The position numbers and the translations under genes were made by a program. Below, one piece after another: positions 16,608 to 25,625 of a DNA stretch of 64,000 bases (the stretch's first letter is position 1; every line of letters starts with the position of its first letter). The stretch spans positions 3,657,501 to 3,721,500 of the forward strand of contig NZ_CP085988.1 in the NCBI RefSeq assembly GCF_020736365.1. Reading direction: 5' to 3'. The notes under the pieces were generated by a model. That model saw only the letters and a program-made list of their open reading frames with translations, ran no database searches and was not told the origin of the DNA. This DNA is from Clostridium sp. M62/1 (lineage in GTDB: Bacteria; Bacillota; Clostridia; Lachnospirales; Lachnospiraceae).

Positions 16608-17774
16608 CTATAAGGCTGCAACAAATGCGCGAATCCTCTTTAACCCCTCTTTGATAGTATCCATGCTGGTCGCATAGGAGATACGGATGTATCCCTCTCC
16701 CATGGCCCCAAAGGCAGAACCCGGTGAGGTGAGAACATTCTGTTCCTCCAAAAGTCTGATGCAGAATTCCTCTGATGTAAGCCCCGTCTCCTTAATATTG
16801 ACAAACAGGTAGAATGCACCCTTTGGCTTTACCACAGAAATTTTGTCAATACTGTTCAGTCCGTCTACAAACACATCCCGGCGTCTTCTGTATTCATCAC
16901 GCATGGCCTTTACGCATTCATCGCTTCTTTTCTTATCCCTCAGTGCTTCCGCCGCCGCGTCCTGTATGAAGGCAGAAATACAGGAAACCACATTTTCCTG
17001 GAGCTTGGGCATCTGGGAAATGACTTCTTTTGGGCCGCATATATAGCCGATCCTCCAGCCGGTCATGGCATGGGATTTAGAAAATGAATCGATGTAGAGC
17101 GTTCTCTCCCTCATGCCCTCCAGAGAAGCAATATTTTCATAAGAATCGTCATCATAGATGAGCTGCTTGTAAACGGCATCCAGAATTACATACAGATCAT
17201 ATTTAACCGCTATATCTGCGACTGCCTGAAGATCCTCTCCCTTGGTCACCCCGCCTGTAGGGTTGGTGGGAGAGTTCAGCAGAATCGCCTTTGTCTTCGG
17301 CGTCACCGCCTTCTCCAGTTCCTTTCTGCGGAACACAAAGCCGTCCTCCTCGTAGACCGGAACCGGCACCGGAACGGCACCCGTCATGGCAATCTGCCCC
17401 AGGTAGTTGGGATAACAGGGATCTGCCACGATCACCTCATCACCCTGGTTAAACAGGGTAACCATCGTCAGGTAGAGTCCCTCCATAGCTCCCGTGCACA
17501 TACAGATCTCAGAAACCGGATCATAGGTTATCCCATCAAATTCCTGAAGATAAGCTGCAATCACCTTTCTCGTTTCCAGCAGCCCCGCATTATCTGTGTA
17601 GTGTGTATTTCCTGCCAACAGTGAATTCTTTCCAGCCTCTACAATATAGTCCGGCGTTGCAAAATCCGGTTCTCCCAGACAGAAGCTCACCACTCCCTGT
17701 TTGTCCTTTGCCAAATCAAACATCCTTCTGATTCCCGACTGGGGCAGTTTTGTCAGTCCTGATAATTTCTTCAT
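16608..17774 (-). CDS. PLP-dependent aminotransferase, class I/II
   Basis: A 388-residue fold-type I aminotransferase related to AspC/PatA-like enzymes. The PLP lysine is Lys233 in DSFSKSHAMTGWRIGY. NSPTNPTG (Asn171), Asp199 and Tyr202 line the cofactor, and YIRISYA near the C terminus supplies the carboxylate-binding arginine. The start ATG at 17774 follows a GGAGAA ribosome site. It is the first gene of a seven-gene operon and lies about 60 bases downstream of a palindromic operator. Context points to transamination of the compound brought in by the adjacent APC permease. The amino acceptor and donor are not determined. Confidence 0.88.
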   Translation of the reverse strand: MKKLSGLTKLPQSGIRRMFDLAKDKQGVVSFCLGEPDFATPDYIVEAGKNSLLAGNTHYTDNAGLLETRKVIAAYLQEFDGITYDPVSEICMCTGAMEGLYLTMVTLFNQGDEVIVADPCYPNYLGQIAMTGAVPVPVPVYEEDGFVFRRKELEKAVTPKTKAILLNSPTNPTGGVTKGEDLQAVADIAVKYDLYVILDAVYKQLIYDDDSYENIASLEGMRERTLYIDSFSKSHAMTGWRIGYICGPKEVISQMPKLQENVVSCISAFIQDAAAEALRDKKRSDECVKAMRDEYRRRRDVFVDGLNSIDKISVVKPKGAFYLFVNIKETGLTSEEFCIRLLEEQNVLTSPGSAFGAMGEGYIRISYATSMDTIKEGLKRIRAFVAAL

Positions 17775-17836
17775 GCATTCTCCCTCCGTACATTCCTATT
17801 TTTTACTGTTCCCCTTACCGTAATGTATTACTCTCA

Positions 17837-17878
17837 GTAATCGGTTTAGGTAATTGATTTCGTTAACCGATTACCTAA
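17837..17878. promoter_or_regulatory. Double inverted repeat, probable operator of the LacI regulator
   Basis: GTAATCGGTT (17837-17846) is mirrored by AACCGATTAC (17865-17874). TTAGGTAAT (17846-17854) is mirrored by ATTACCTAA (17870-17878). Two interleaved palindromes thus share the same arms. They lie between the aminotransferase start and the divergent lacI-type gene, which suits looping or a paired-site LacI operator. The rest of the 17775-18223 interval is AT-rich with no gene. Confidence 0.65.
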
Positions 17879-18223
17879 ATTCAGAATACCACCCAATTAA
17901 GGATAAGTCAAATGTTTTATTTCTTTTCTATATAGTGCACAATTCTATTTTCACATTTTTGTGAGCTTTTAACCCCAGCCCATATCTGTGATAAACTTTA
18001 GAAAAAACAGAGCGCATACAGAGAGGCAGCCGCGCAGGGCAGAGATGAAAGATTCCTGCAGCTGTGCAGGCTGTAACTCCTTCAGATACCAGAGGCCGGC
18101 GTGATATTTTCACCTTTTCCGTTCTCAAATCATCTGAAATATGATATTATTAAAAAATCAAATAGAGGATATTTAACTGGAATATTCGAAATAAAGAAAA
18201 AACTGCTCGGAGGAAGTTTCTCA

Positions 18224-19246
18224 ATGAAGCAATTAACAATAAAAGATATTGCCGCCCAGGCGAACGTGAGCACGACCACCATCTCACGCTTTCTGAACGG
18301 CAAGTACGATTCCATGTCCCTGGAGACAAAGACCCGGATCGAACAGATTATAAAGGAGAGCGGCTATAGGCCGAATAATATTGCCAGAAGCCTGAAATCG
18401 AAGTATTCCCGGCTGATCGGTGTGATAATTTCTGACATATCAAACCCCTTTTTTTCTACGCTTTTAGACACAATCAACCAGAGGGCTCTGAAAGCAGGCT
18501 ATTCGCTTCTGATATCTATTTCTAATAACTCTGCCTCGTCGGAACTGAAGCTTTTAAGAAAGCATCTCGACAACAGTGTGGACGGTCTTCTCATCAACAC
18601 TGTAGGAGGCAATAACGAAGTCATCAGCCAGATCAGCCAGTCCCTGCCTGTTGTTCTGCTGGATCGAGATATAGAAGGCCTGGGGCTTCCTGTTGTCACT
18701 TCCAATAACCGGCAGCTGATGGAAGATATTCTTCTGCACCTTAAGGAAGAACAGTTTGACCAGGTTGTATTGCTGACCGAAGCTCTGGATACCAGCTCTA
18801 TCCGGAAACTCCGCGCTGATGCTTTTCAGGAAATATGTGCCCGTCTTGACTTTGAAGGGAAGGTTTTTGAGATAGAGCCGAAGAATAGAAAGCAGATCGA
18901 AAAGCTGACCGCTGCCCTTGTCTCTAAGGACAGGATCACTGCCTTTATTGCAGCCAATACCCTTGTCCTGCAGGCGCTTCTGGAGCAGATTTCAAAAAAA
19001 GGCTGGCAAATTGGAAGCGATCTCGGCATCGTGAGCTTTGACGATTTTCCCTGGAGCTCCTTCATAGGAATCTCCTCCGTCCAGCAGGATTCTGTCAAAA
19101 TCGGAAGTGAGGCCTTCAAAATCCTGCTAAATGCCATCAACACAGACAACGCCTCTGGAAAAAAGGGCAGTGAATGCGAAAAAATTGTTCCGGGCCGTTT
19201 TCACATCAGGCAGTCCAGCATTAACAAAAAAAGGCTGGAGCCGTGA
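18224..19246 (+). CDS. LacI-family transcriptional regulator
   Basis: A 340-residue repressor with the helix-turn-helix TIKDIAAQANVSTTTISRFL at residues 5-24. The hinge is IARSLKSKYSRLIGVI, and a periplasmic-binding-protein-type effector domain (DISNPFF, VDGLLIN, SFDDFPW) follows. The ATG at 18224 has CGGAGGAAG 6 bases upstream and gives the normal family length; the frame open further upstream is untranslated leader. It is divergent from the aminotransferase-to-hydroxyacid-dehydrogenase operon and probably controls it through the operator at 17837-17878. The wording resembles KdgR/GntR-type regulators of sugar acids, but the effector is not known. Confidence 0.92.
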   Translation: MKQLTIKDIAAQANVSTTTISRFLNGKYDSMSLETKTRIEQIIKESGYRPNNIARSLKSKYSRLIGVIISDISNPFFSTLLDTINQRALKAGYSLLISISNNSASSELKLLRKHLDNSVDGLLINTVGGNNEVISQISQSLPVVLLDRDIEGLGLPVVTSNNRQLMEDILLHLKEEQFDQVVLLTEALDTSSIRKLRADAFQEICARLDFEGKVFEIEPKNRKQIEKLTAALVSKDRITAFIAANTLVLQALLEQISKKGWQIGSDLGIVSFDDFPWSSFIGISSVQQDSVKIGSEAFKILLNAINTDNASGKKGSECEKIVPGRFHIRQSSINKKRLEP

Positions 19247-19286
19247 AAGTCTGTTTTGCCAGAAACTGTCTGATAGAGAAACCTCT

Positions 19287-19322
19287 GCGTGGGATGCCAG
19301 GCCAATGCCTGGCATCCCACGC
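19287..19322. terminator. 16-bp perfect hairpin between convergent lacI and rho
   Basis: GCGTGGGATGCCAGGC (19287-19302), loop caat, GCCTGGCATCCCACGC (19307-19322). It lies 41 bases after the lacI stop and 32 bases beyond the rho stop, so it can serve both strands. No clear T-tract follows. Confidence 0.7.
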
Positions 19323-19353
19323 TCTGATTATCTTTCTTTCCCGCCGCCTGCCT

Positions 19354-21240
19354 TTATAGCCTTACCTTTTTCACCATATCCACAAATTCTCTGTTATTTT
19401 TCGTTCTGGCAAACAGATCGAGAATCCGCTCCACCGATTCCTCCGGCTTCAGGGTATTCGTCGCCTTGTGAATAATATCCACAGCCTCTGATTCCAATGG
19501 ATTCAAGAGCAGATCATCTCTTCTCGTGCCCGACTTGAGAATATCGATAGCCGGGAAGATTCTCTTTTCAGAGAGCTTTCTGTCGAGCACAAGCTCCATG
19601 TTTCCGGTTCCCTTGAACTCCTCATAGATTACATCATCCATCCTGCTTCCCGTATCGATCAGGGCTGTGGCCAGAATGGTGAGGCTTCCGCCTTCTCTCA
19701 TGTTTCTGGCTGCTCCGAAGAAACGCTTGGGCATGTGAAGCGCCGCCGGATCAAGACCTCCGGAAAGAGTGCGGCCGCTGGCCGGAACCACCAGGTTGTA
19801 GGCCCGGGCCAGACGGGTCATGCTGTCTAAGAGAATCATCACGTCGCGGCCGTGCTCCACCAGGCGCTTCGCCCGCTCGATTACCATCTCAGACACTCTC
19901 TTGTGGCGCTCGGGCAGCTCGTCGAAGGTGGAGTAGATCACTTCCACATTTGGCCCTGTGATGGCCTCCCTGATATCCGTCACCTCCTCCGGACGCTCAT
20001 CGATTAAGAGGATAATCAGGTGCATATCCGGATGGTTCGTGGTAACTGCCTTGGCCACCTGCTTTAAGAGCGTCGTCTTTCCGGCCTTGGGCGGAGATAC
20101 AATCATGCCTCGCTGTCCCTTTCCAATGGGGGAGAGCAGATCCAGCACCCGCATGGCGGTGGAATTTCTTGTTCCAGGCATCTCCATGTGAAGTCTCTCA
20201 TCGGGGAAAATCGGCGTCAGATTCTCGAAGTTGGGTCTTCGCTCTATCACGCTGAGGGGATAGCCATTGACTGACTTAATATACAAGAGAGCTGCAAATT
20301 TCTCAGTAGCTGTCTTGATTCTTCTGCTTCCCAGGACAATATCACCTGTCTTTAAATTAAACCGGCGTATCTGGGAGGGAGCCACGTATACGTCATTTTC
20401 TCCCGGAAGGAAATTTTCACAGCGGATAAAGCCAAATCCGTCCTGCATTACCTCCAGGATTCCGTTTGCCTCAATGCCGCTGTCCAGATCCTGAAGCTCT
20501 GTCTTGACCTCCTCTACCCCCGGATCTCTGTAATCCTGGCTTCTCTGCTCCTGTCCTCTTGCATCATATCTCATATCGGTCTGCTGCTCGTACCTGCCGG
20601 ATGCCTGAGCACCGGAAGTCCCTGTCATGTCCTGCTCTGTCATGGAATTCTGAAACTGTGAAGGGTTCTGAGGCGCTCTGGAATCCATGCTGCCGGACCA
20701 GGCTGAGCCGGCGTTATTTGCAGCACCCATTCCGTTTGAAAAGCGCATCTCTGCTCTGTCATGGTTTCTGTCCTGATATTTCTCCTGGTTTCTATCTTGA
20801 TTTCTTTCTTGATTTCTATCCTGATTTCTTTCCTGATTTCTGGCCTGGTAGCTGCGCCCGTAGGAGGCATTCTGATTTCTGTAGCCGGAGTTTCCATTTC
20901 CTCTGTATCCCTGACCGCCCCTGGAATCGGAGCGATAGTCATTTCTCACATAGGTTCTCTGAGGATGCCTTTCCTCCTGGCGGGAAGAGGATTCACTCTC
21001 TTTTACGCTCCTCTCTCCCTTTTCAGACTGGCTGTCATAGGCGGGTGATTTCTCCTGTGCCGGCTCCGGTTCACGGGGCTCAGAGGGCTCTGCAGTCTTT
21101 TCGGGCGATTTTTCGCCTGCCGCTTCACACAGACGCTCAATCAGCTCCGCTTTTTTCAGAGCCGTCACACCCTTGATTCCCTGAGCTTTCGCCAGTTCTC
21201 TGAGCTGGACTAAAGGCAAGGTCTGAAGTTTTTCTCTCAT
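19354..21240 (-). CDS. rho: Transcription termination factor Rho with a long disordered insert
   Basis: A hexameric RNA helicase that ends transcription. The Rho N-terminal helix bundle ([20 protein letters not shown]) is at residues 8-30. The primary RNA-binding domain, with [14 protein letters not shown], starts near 260. Walker A is PPKAGKTT (383-390), followed by [14 protein letters not shown] and the R-loop [16 protein letters not shown]. Between them, about residues 45-245, is a low-complexity segment rich in Asn, Gln, Arg, Asp, Ser and Gly, including seven near-tandem RNQE/RNQD units. The ATG at 21240 is 8 bases after AAGGAG; a TTG two codons earlier is too close to that site. Rho is about 628 residues here versus 420 in E. 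coli. Confidence 0.96.
   Translation of the reverse strand: MREKLQTLPLVQLRELAKAQGIKGVTALKKAELIERLCEAAGEKSPEKTAEPSEPREPEPAQEKSPAYDSQSEKGERSVKESESSSRQEERHPQRTYVRNDYRSDSRGGQGYRGNGNSGYRNQNASYGRSYQARNQERNQDRNQERNQDRNQEKYQDRNHDRAEMRFSNGMGAANNAGSAWSGSMDSRAPQNPSQFQNSMTEQDMTGTSGAQASGRYEQQTDMRYDARGQEQRSQDYRDPGVEEVKTELQDLDSGIEANGILEVMQDGFGFIRCENFLPGENDVYVAPSQIRRFNLKTGDIVLGSRRIKTATEKFAALLYIKSVNGYPLSVIERRPNFENLTPIFPDERLHMEMPGTRNSTAMRVLDLLSPIGKGQRGMIVSPPKAGKTTLLKQVAKAVTTNHPDMHLIILLIDERPEEVTDIREAITGPNVEVIYSTFDELPERHKRVSEMVIERAKRLVEHGRDVMILLDSMTRLARAYNLVVPASGRTLSGGLDPAALHMPKRFFGAARNMREGGSLTILATALIDTGSRMDDVIYEEFKGTGNMELVLDRKLSEKRIFPAIDILKSGTRRDDLLLNPLESEAVDIIHKATNTLKPEESVERILDLFARTKNNREFVDMVKKVRL
20758..20841 (-). 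repeat. 12-base tandem repeat inside rho encoding RNQE/RNQD units
   Basis: Seven near-tandem 12-base units encode [28 protein letters not shown], residues 134-161 of Rho. Such a tract can gain or lose units by slippage without breaking the frame. Confidence 0.8.
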
Positions 21241-21530
21241 ATTCAATTCTCCTTACTGTGATACTCTATGATCCTTTAAATGCTCGTAAGTCCGGGCGGC
21301 GGCAGTGTCGTTTCACACCTGCACAGCAGGGATGGTTCAGGAGGGAACGGTTGCTTTGTCTGCCTTTGTGCCGTCAGGTTTTCACTGCTCTGGCCGCCGC
21401 TGTCCTGTGATTTTCTTTTTATTTCTTCATATCTGGGGATTGTAAAGAATTCAGATGCGTTCCCAACCTTGTATCTGGACTCATTATATACTATTCCTTC
21501 CGGAATTGCAAAGATTTTATATTTTTTTCA

Positions 21531-21558
21531 TTGGCACTTTACCGGATTGTGGTATGAT
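21531..21558 (+). promoter_or_regulatory. Sigma70-type promoter of mgsA
   Basis: TTGGCA (21531-21536), a 16-base spacer and TATGAT (21553-21558), about 60 bases upstream of the mgsA start. The interval 21247-21530 between rho and this promoter shows nothing else that I can assign beyond the rho upstream region. Confidence 0.65.
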
Positions 21559-21618
21559 AGAGCTGTAGGGGGAAGACAGATGAAAATAAGCCAAATCAGA
21601 AAGGACTGGTGACACAGA

Positions 21619-22083
21619 ATGGAATATCTGACAATGACCATTGGAAAACAGAAAAATATTGCCCTTATCGCCCATGATCAGAAGAAGCATGAGCTGATTG
21701 ACTGGTGTGAGGCCCATAAGGAAATTTTAAAGCATCACTTCCTGTGCGGAACGGGAACCACAGCCCGCATGATCACAGAAGCTACAGGACTCCCTGTAAA
21801 GGGCTACAACAGCGGCCCTCTGGGGGGAGATCAGCAGATTGGCGCCAAGGTAGTGGAGGGACGGGTTGACTTCATCATCTTTTTCTCCGATCCTCTGACC
21901 GCCCAGCCCCACGACCCGGATGTGAAGGCGCTGCTCCGCATTGCCCAGGTGTACGACATCCCCATCGCTAACAACAAGGCCACAGCCGATTTCCTGATCA
22001 CCTCCAGCTATATGGATTCTGAGTATGAGCACCGGGTGGTAAACTTCCAGGAAAATATTGCAAACAGGGCCAGGACACTGTAA
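21619..22083 (+). CDS. mgsA: Methylglyoxal synthase
   Basis: Converts dihydroxyacetone phosphate to methylglyoxal plus phosphate, a bypass of lower glycolysis. The 154-residue protein has IALIAHDQKKHELIDW at the N terminus. GTGTTARMITEATGLPV and SGPLGGDQQIGAKVVEG form the phosphate site with the catalytic Asp, and FFSDPLTAQPHDPDVKALLR follows. The first frame Met (MEYLTMTIG) begins at 21619, and the inner ATG at 21634 is a possible alternative. It is a single-gene unit on the plus strand with its own promoter and a strong terminator. Confidence 0.95.
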   Translation: MEYLTMTIGKQKNIALIAHDQKKHELIDWCEAHKEILKHHFLCGTGTTARMITEATGLPVKGYNSGPLGGDQQIGAKVVEGRVDFIIFFSDPLTAQPHDPDVKALLRIAQVYDIPIANNKATADFLITSSYMDSEYEHRVVNFQENIANRARTL

Positions 22084-22091
22084 GGCACGCC

Positions 22092-22142
22092 AAAAAGGGA
22101 AGCCCTTCTCTTCCGTTTCGGAAGATAGGCTTCCCTTTTTTC
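22092..22142 (+). terminator. Rho-independent terminator of mgsA
   Basis: AAAGGGAAGCC pairs with GGCTTCCCTTT, followed by a TTTTTT run, 9 bases after the mgsA stop. Confidence 0.85.
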
Positions 22143-22232
22143 TGCACCGCTCTCTGTCTATATTCCCTGCTGCTGCCTGTAAAGACAGCCTTCATCTCAG
22201 GACCGTCCGCCTTGGCCTCTCAGCCCGCTTCC

Positions 22233-23420
22233 TCAGCCCAGCCTGCCCTTAAAATCCTCGTAGCCGAATTTTTTTATCAGGGTCTCTCTCTTGTCCAGCC
22301 CGCGCCAGACAATAGAGGGCAGGGCCATACCGTTGAAGGTATTGGTCTTTACCATGGTATAGAGGGCCATGTCCTCAAATACCACCTGGCTTCCGGCCTC
22401 AAGGGGGGTGTCAAAGGAGTAATCCCCTATCACGTCCCCTGCCAGGCAGGTGGGGCCTGCCAGGCGGAAGGTGAATGCCTTCTCCCCCGGAAGTCCGGAG
22501 TCTGAAACCGGCGGGCGGTAGGGCATTTCCAGCACGTCCGGCATGTGGCAGGCGGCTGAGGTGTCGAGAATCGCTATGTCGATGCCGTTCTTCACCGTCT
22601 CCAGAACTGTGGACACGAGAAAGCCGGCATTCAGCACAACCGCTTCTCCCGGTTCCAGATAAACCGTGAGACCATAGGTATCCCTGAAATGGGAGATAAT
22701 CCTCTCCAGGCGCTCCACGTCATAGTCATCTCTTGTAATGTGATGTCCGCCTCCCAGGTTCAGCCACTTCATGTTCCCCAGGTATTTTCCGAATTTCTCC
22801 TCAAAGGCCGCCGCCGTCTGCTCGAGGGCGTCGGAGTTCTGCTCGCAGAGTGTGTGGAAATGGAGGCCGTCCAACAGGGGGAGCAGGCTCTCATCGAAGT
22901 TCTCCGCTGTGGTCCCGAGCCTGGAGCCGGGCGCGCAGGGGTCATAGATAGCGTGTCCCTCCTGGGTGGAACACTCAGGATTTACCCGAAGGCCCACGGA
23001 TTTTCCCGCAGCCCTCGCCCGCTCCCCATACTTTCTCAGCTGGGAGGGGGAGTTAAAGACCAGGTGATCTGCATAGCTTAACAGCTCCTCAAACTCGTCC
23101 TCCCGGTAGGCCGGTGAAAATACATGGGTTTCCCCTCCGAACTCCTCCCTGCCCAGTCTCGCCTCATAGAGACCGCTGGCGGTACTGCCCGCCAGGTATT
23201 CCCTTATGAGGGGATAGGCAAAAAAGGTGGAGAACGCCTTCTGGGCCAGAAGAATACGGCAGCCCGTATCCTCCTGCACCTTTTTCAAAATCTCCAGGTT
23301 TTTTCTGAGCCTTTCCTCGTCTATGAGAAAATACGGGGTGGAAACGGGAGCCTTCCCGCTTTTTCCCGGGAAGGCTTCTCCCCTCTCTGCACCTGCTTTT
23401 GTTTCCAGCTCTGTGTTCAT
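22233..23420 (-). CDS. nspC: Carboxynorspermidine/carboxyspermidine decarboxylase
   Basis: A PLP enzyme of the alanine-racemase fold that decarboxylates carboxy(nor)spermidine, the last step of the aspartate-semialdehyde route to spermidine. The 395-residue protein has the PLP lysine in LLAQKAFSTF. Further motifs are GLRVNPECS, GLHFHTLCEQN, NLGGGHHITRDDYD and LEPGEAVV, and the second-subunit active site is GPTCLAGDVIGDY. The ATG at 23420 is used here. A TTG one codon earlier is better spaced from AGGAGG and may also start. It follows CASDH by 15 bases and ends the six-gene polyamine operon. Confidence 0.92.
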   Translation of the reverse strand: MNTELETKAGAERGEAFPGKSGKAPVSTPYFLIDEERLRKNLEILKKVQEDTGCRILLAQKAFSTFFAYPLIREYLAGSTASGLYEARLGREEFGGETHVFSPAYREDEFEELLSYADHLVFNSPSQLRKYGERARAAGKSVGLRVNPECSTQEGHAIYDPCAPGSRLGTTAENFDESLLPLLDGLHFHTLCEQNSDALEQTAAAFEEKFGKYLGNMKWLNLGGGHHITRDDYDVERLERIISHFRDTYGLTVYLEPGEAVVLNAGFLVSTVLETVKNGIDIAILDTSAACHMPDVLEMPYRPPVSDSGLPGEKAFTFRLAGPTCLAGDVIGDYSFDTPLEAGSQVVFEDMALYTMVKTNTFNGMALPSIVWRGLDKRETLIKKFGYEDFKGRLG

Positions 23421-23435
23421 CAAGGGCCTGACCTC

Positions 23436-24638
23436 CTAGTCTACGAGAACCGGATCGTGGGATTCCTTCCAGGGAAGTCCCCACTTGTTCAGGGCTTCCA
23501 TGAATGGATCCGGATCAAACTGCTCCATGTTCCATACGCCTGGCTTCTGCCACTTTCCTGTCATCACCATCATGGCGCCGATCATCGCCGGAACTCCTGT
23601 GGTGTAGGCAACCGCCTGGGAGCCTACCTCCTTATAGCACTCCTGGTGATCGCAGATATTGTAGAGATAATAATTTTTCTCTTTGCCGTCCTTCTTTCCG
23701 CGGAAAATGCAGCCGATATTTGTCTTTCCCTTGGTTCTCGGGCCCAGAGAGGACGGGTCAGGAAGGACTGCCTTTAAGAACTGAAGAGGAATAATCTCCT
23801 TCCCCTCATACATAATCGGCTCGATGGAGGTCATTCCCACATTCTCCAGACATTTCAAGTGTGTCAGGTAGCTCTGTCCGAAGGTCATGAAAAAGCGGAT
23901 GCGCTTGATTCCCGGAATGTTCAGGGCAAGGCTCTCGATCTCCTCATGGTGAAGCAGGTACATATCCTTCTCTCCCACACCGTCGAAATTGTAGACGCGC
24001 TTGATCTCCATGGGCTCTGTCTCTACCCAGTGGCCGTCCTCCCAGTAGGAGCCTTTGGCGGAAACCTCGCGGATATTGATCTCCGGGTTAAAATTCGTTG
24101 CAAACGGATAGCCATGGTCGCCGCCGTTGCAGTCCAGTATGTCAATGTAGTTGATCTCGTCAAACTCATGCTTTAACGCGTAGGCGGAAAATACGCTGGT
24201 CACGCCCGGATCAAAGCCGCTTCCCAGAAGGGCTGTAATGCCGGCCTTCTCGAAGCGCTCCCTGTAGGCCCACTGCCAGCTGTACTCGAACTTGGCCGTA
24301 TCTTCCGGCTCATAGTTGGCTGTGTCCACATAGTGGGTCCTGGTGGCAAGGCAGGCCTCCATGATAGTCAGATCCTGGTACGGAAGAGCCAGGTTTAACA
24401 CCACATCCGGCTTCACCTCATTGATCAGCGCAACCAGAGCGTCCACATCGTTTGCGTCCACCTGAGCTGTGGTGATCTTTGTGGAGGTAGTGCCCTCCAG
24501 CTTCTCCTTCAGCGCATCGCACTTCGACTTTGTCCTGCTGGCAATGCAGATCTCCTCAAAAACTTCGCTGTTCTGACAGCACTTGTGAATGGCAACGGAT
24601 GCTACTCCTCCGCAGCCGATGATTAATGCTTTTCCCAT
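23436..24638 (-). CDS. Carboxynorspermidine/carboxyspermidine synthase (saccharopine dehydrogenase-like)
   Basis: Reductively condenses aspartate semialdehyde with putrescine or diaminopropane to a carboxy-polyamine. It is a 400-residue Rossmann protein of the saccharopine dehydrogenase superfamily. The nucleotide site is ALIIGCGGVASVAIHKC, then VLNLALPYQD, HYVDTANYEP and GSGFDPGVTSVF, with DCNGGDHGYPFATNFNPE in the family-specific part. The ATG at 24638 sits 8 bases after a perfect AAGGAGG; the frame extends 22 codons further upstream without a site. It is paired with nspC, as in Vibrio and many gut bacteria. Confidence 0.92.
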   Translation of the reverse strand: MGKALIIGCGGVASVAIHKCCQNSEVFEEICIASRTKSKCDALKEKLEGTTSTKITTAQVDANDVDALVALINEVKPDVVLNLALPYQDLTIMEACLATRTHYVDTANYEPEDTAKFEYSWQWAYRERFEKAGITALLGSGFDPGVTSVFSAYALKHEFDEINYIDILDCNGGDHGYPFATNFNPEINIREVSAKGSYWEDGHWVETEPMEIKRVYNFDGVGEKDMYLLHHEEIESLALNIPGIKRIRFFMTFGQSYLTHLKCLENVGMTSIEPIMYEGKEIIPLQFLKAVLPDPSSLGPRTKGKTNIGCIFRGKKDGKEKNYYLYNICDHQECYKEVGSQAVAYTTGVPAMIGAMMVMTGKWQKPGVWNMEQFDPDPFMEALNKWGLPWKESHDPVLVD

Positions 24639-24663
24639 GACTTTATCCTCCTTAAAATTAAAT

Positions 24664-25569
24664 TTACTTGTCTTTCTGCATAGCCAGCACCATTTCTCTG
24701 ACAATCTTGCAGGCGGCAGCCGTGGAGCTTCCGCTCTGGTCGTAGTGAGGGCTCAGCTCGTTGACATCGCAGCCGACGATGTTGGCCCTGCTGCACACCA
24801 ATGTCACAGCCCTTCTCAGCTCGTCAAAGCTCACTCCGCCCGGCTCCGGCGTACCTGTCCCCGGAAATACGGACGGGTCCATCACATCCAGATCAACGGT
24901 AAAGTAGACCGGCTTTCCTTCCAGACGGCTGAGTGTCTCTGAGAGCCCGTCAAAGTTAAAGGGGTTCAGGGATGTGTGCTCCTTCGCCCACTCAAACTCC
25001 CTGCGCTCTCCGGATCGGATTCCAAACTGGAAGATTTTTCCGTCTCCTGTAAGCTCCCAGCACCGCCTGATGACGCAGGCGTGGGACAGGGGCTCTCCCA
25101 GATAATCCTCCCTGAGATCGGTGTGGGCGTCAAAGTGAATGATATGTACATCCGGATATTTTCTGTGTACAGCTCTGAAGCTGCCGAGGGTGACGAGATG
25201 CTCTCCTCCCAGCATGAAGGGCCGTTTTCCTGCATTGAGAATCGTGGACGCGCACTCCTCTATATCTGCAAGAGCCCGTCTGGGATCTCCAAAGCCCAGT
25301 TCCAGATCTCCCGCGTCCATCACACGGCTGTCCTCCAGATCCCGATCCTGATAGGGGCTGTAGGTTTCAAGCCCATAGGACTCCCGGCGGATGGCGTCAC
25401 TGCCAAACCTGGTTCCGGGGCGAAAGGAGGTAGTGGAGTCAAAGGGTGCTCCGAATACCACCGTGTCCGCCTGGTCAAATTCCCAGTCGAATCCCATATA
25501 GACCGATACGTTGGCAGACAGCTCCAAAGGCTTCTTTTCCGACGCCTGTCCAGATACGCTTTCTGACAT
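24664..25569 (-). CDS. speB: Agmatinase (ureohydrolase)
   Basis: A binuclear manganese enzyme that hydrolyses agmatine to putrescine and urea. In the 301-residue protein the metal ligands are visible in GGEHLVTLG, HFDAHTDLRED and TVDLDVMDPS, and GCDVNELSPHYD closes the site. It sits between speE and CASDH in the polyamine operon. It could equally act on N1-aminopropylagmatine if the spermidine synthase uses agmatine. The start ATG at 25569 has GAGAGGAAA upstream. Confidence 0.92.
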   Translation of the reverse strand: MSESVSGQASEKKPLELSANVSVYMGFDWEFDQADTVVFGAPFDSTTSFRPGTRFGSDAIRRESYGLETYSPYQDRDLEDSRVMDAGDLELGFGDPRRALADIEECASTILNAGKRPFMLGGEHLVTLGSFRAVHRKYPDVHIIHFDAHTDLREDYLGEPLSHACVIRRCWELTGDGKIFQFGIRSGERREFEWAKEHTSLNPFNFDGLSETLSRLEGKPVYFTVDLDVMDPSVFPGTGTPEPGGVSFDELRRAVTLVCSRANIVGCDVNELSPHYDQSGSSTAAACKIVREMVLAMQKDK

Positions 25570-25625
25570 TTTCGTTTCCTCTCTTTACTGTATATTTTCC
25601 TGTATATCTGCCTGTTTTGAAAAGA

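Noticed and set aside
20758..20841. CRISPR or intergenic repeat in rho
   Set aside because: It is an in-frame coding repeat with no spacers.
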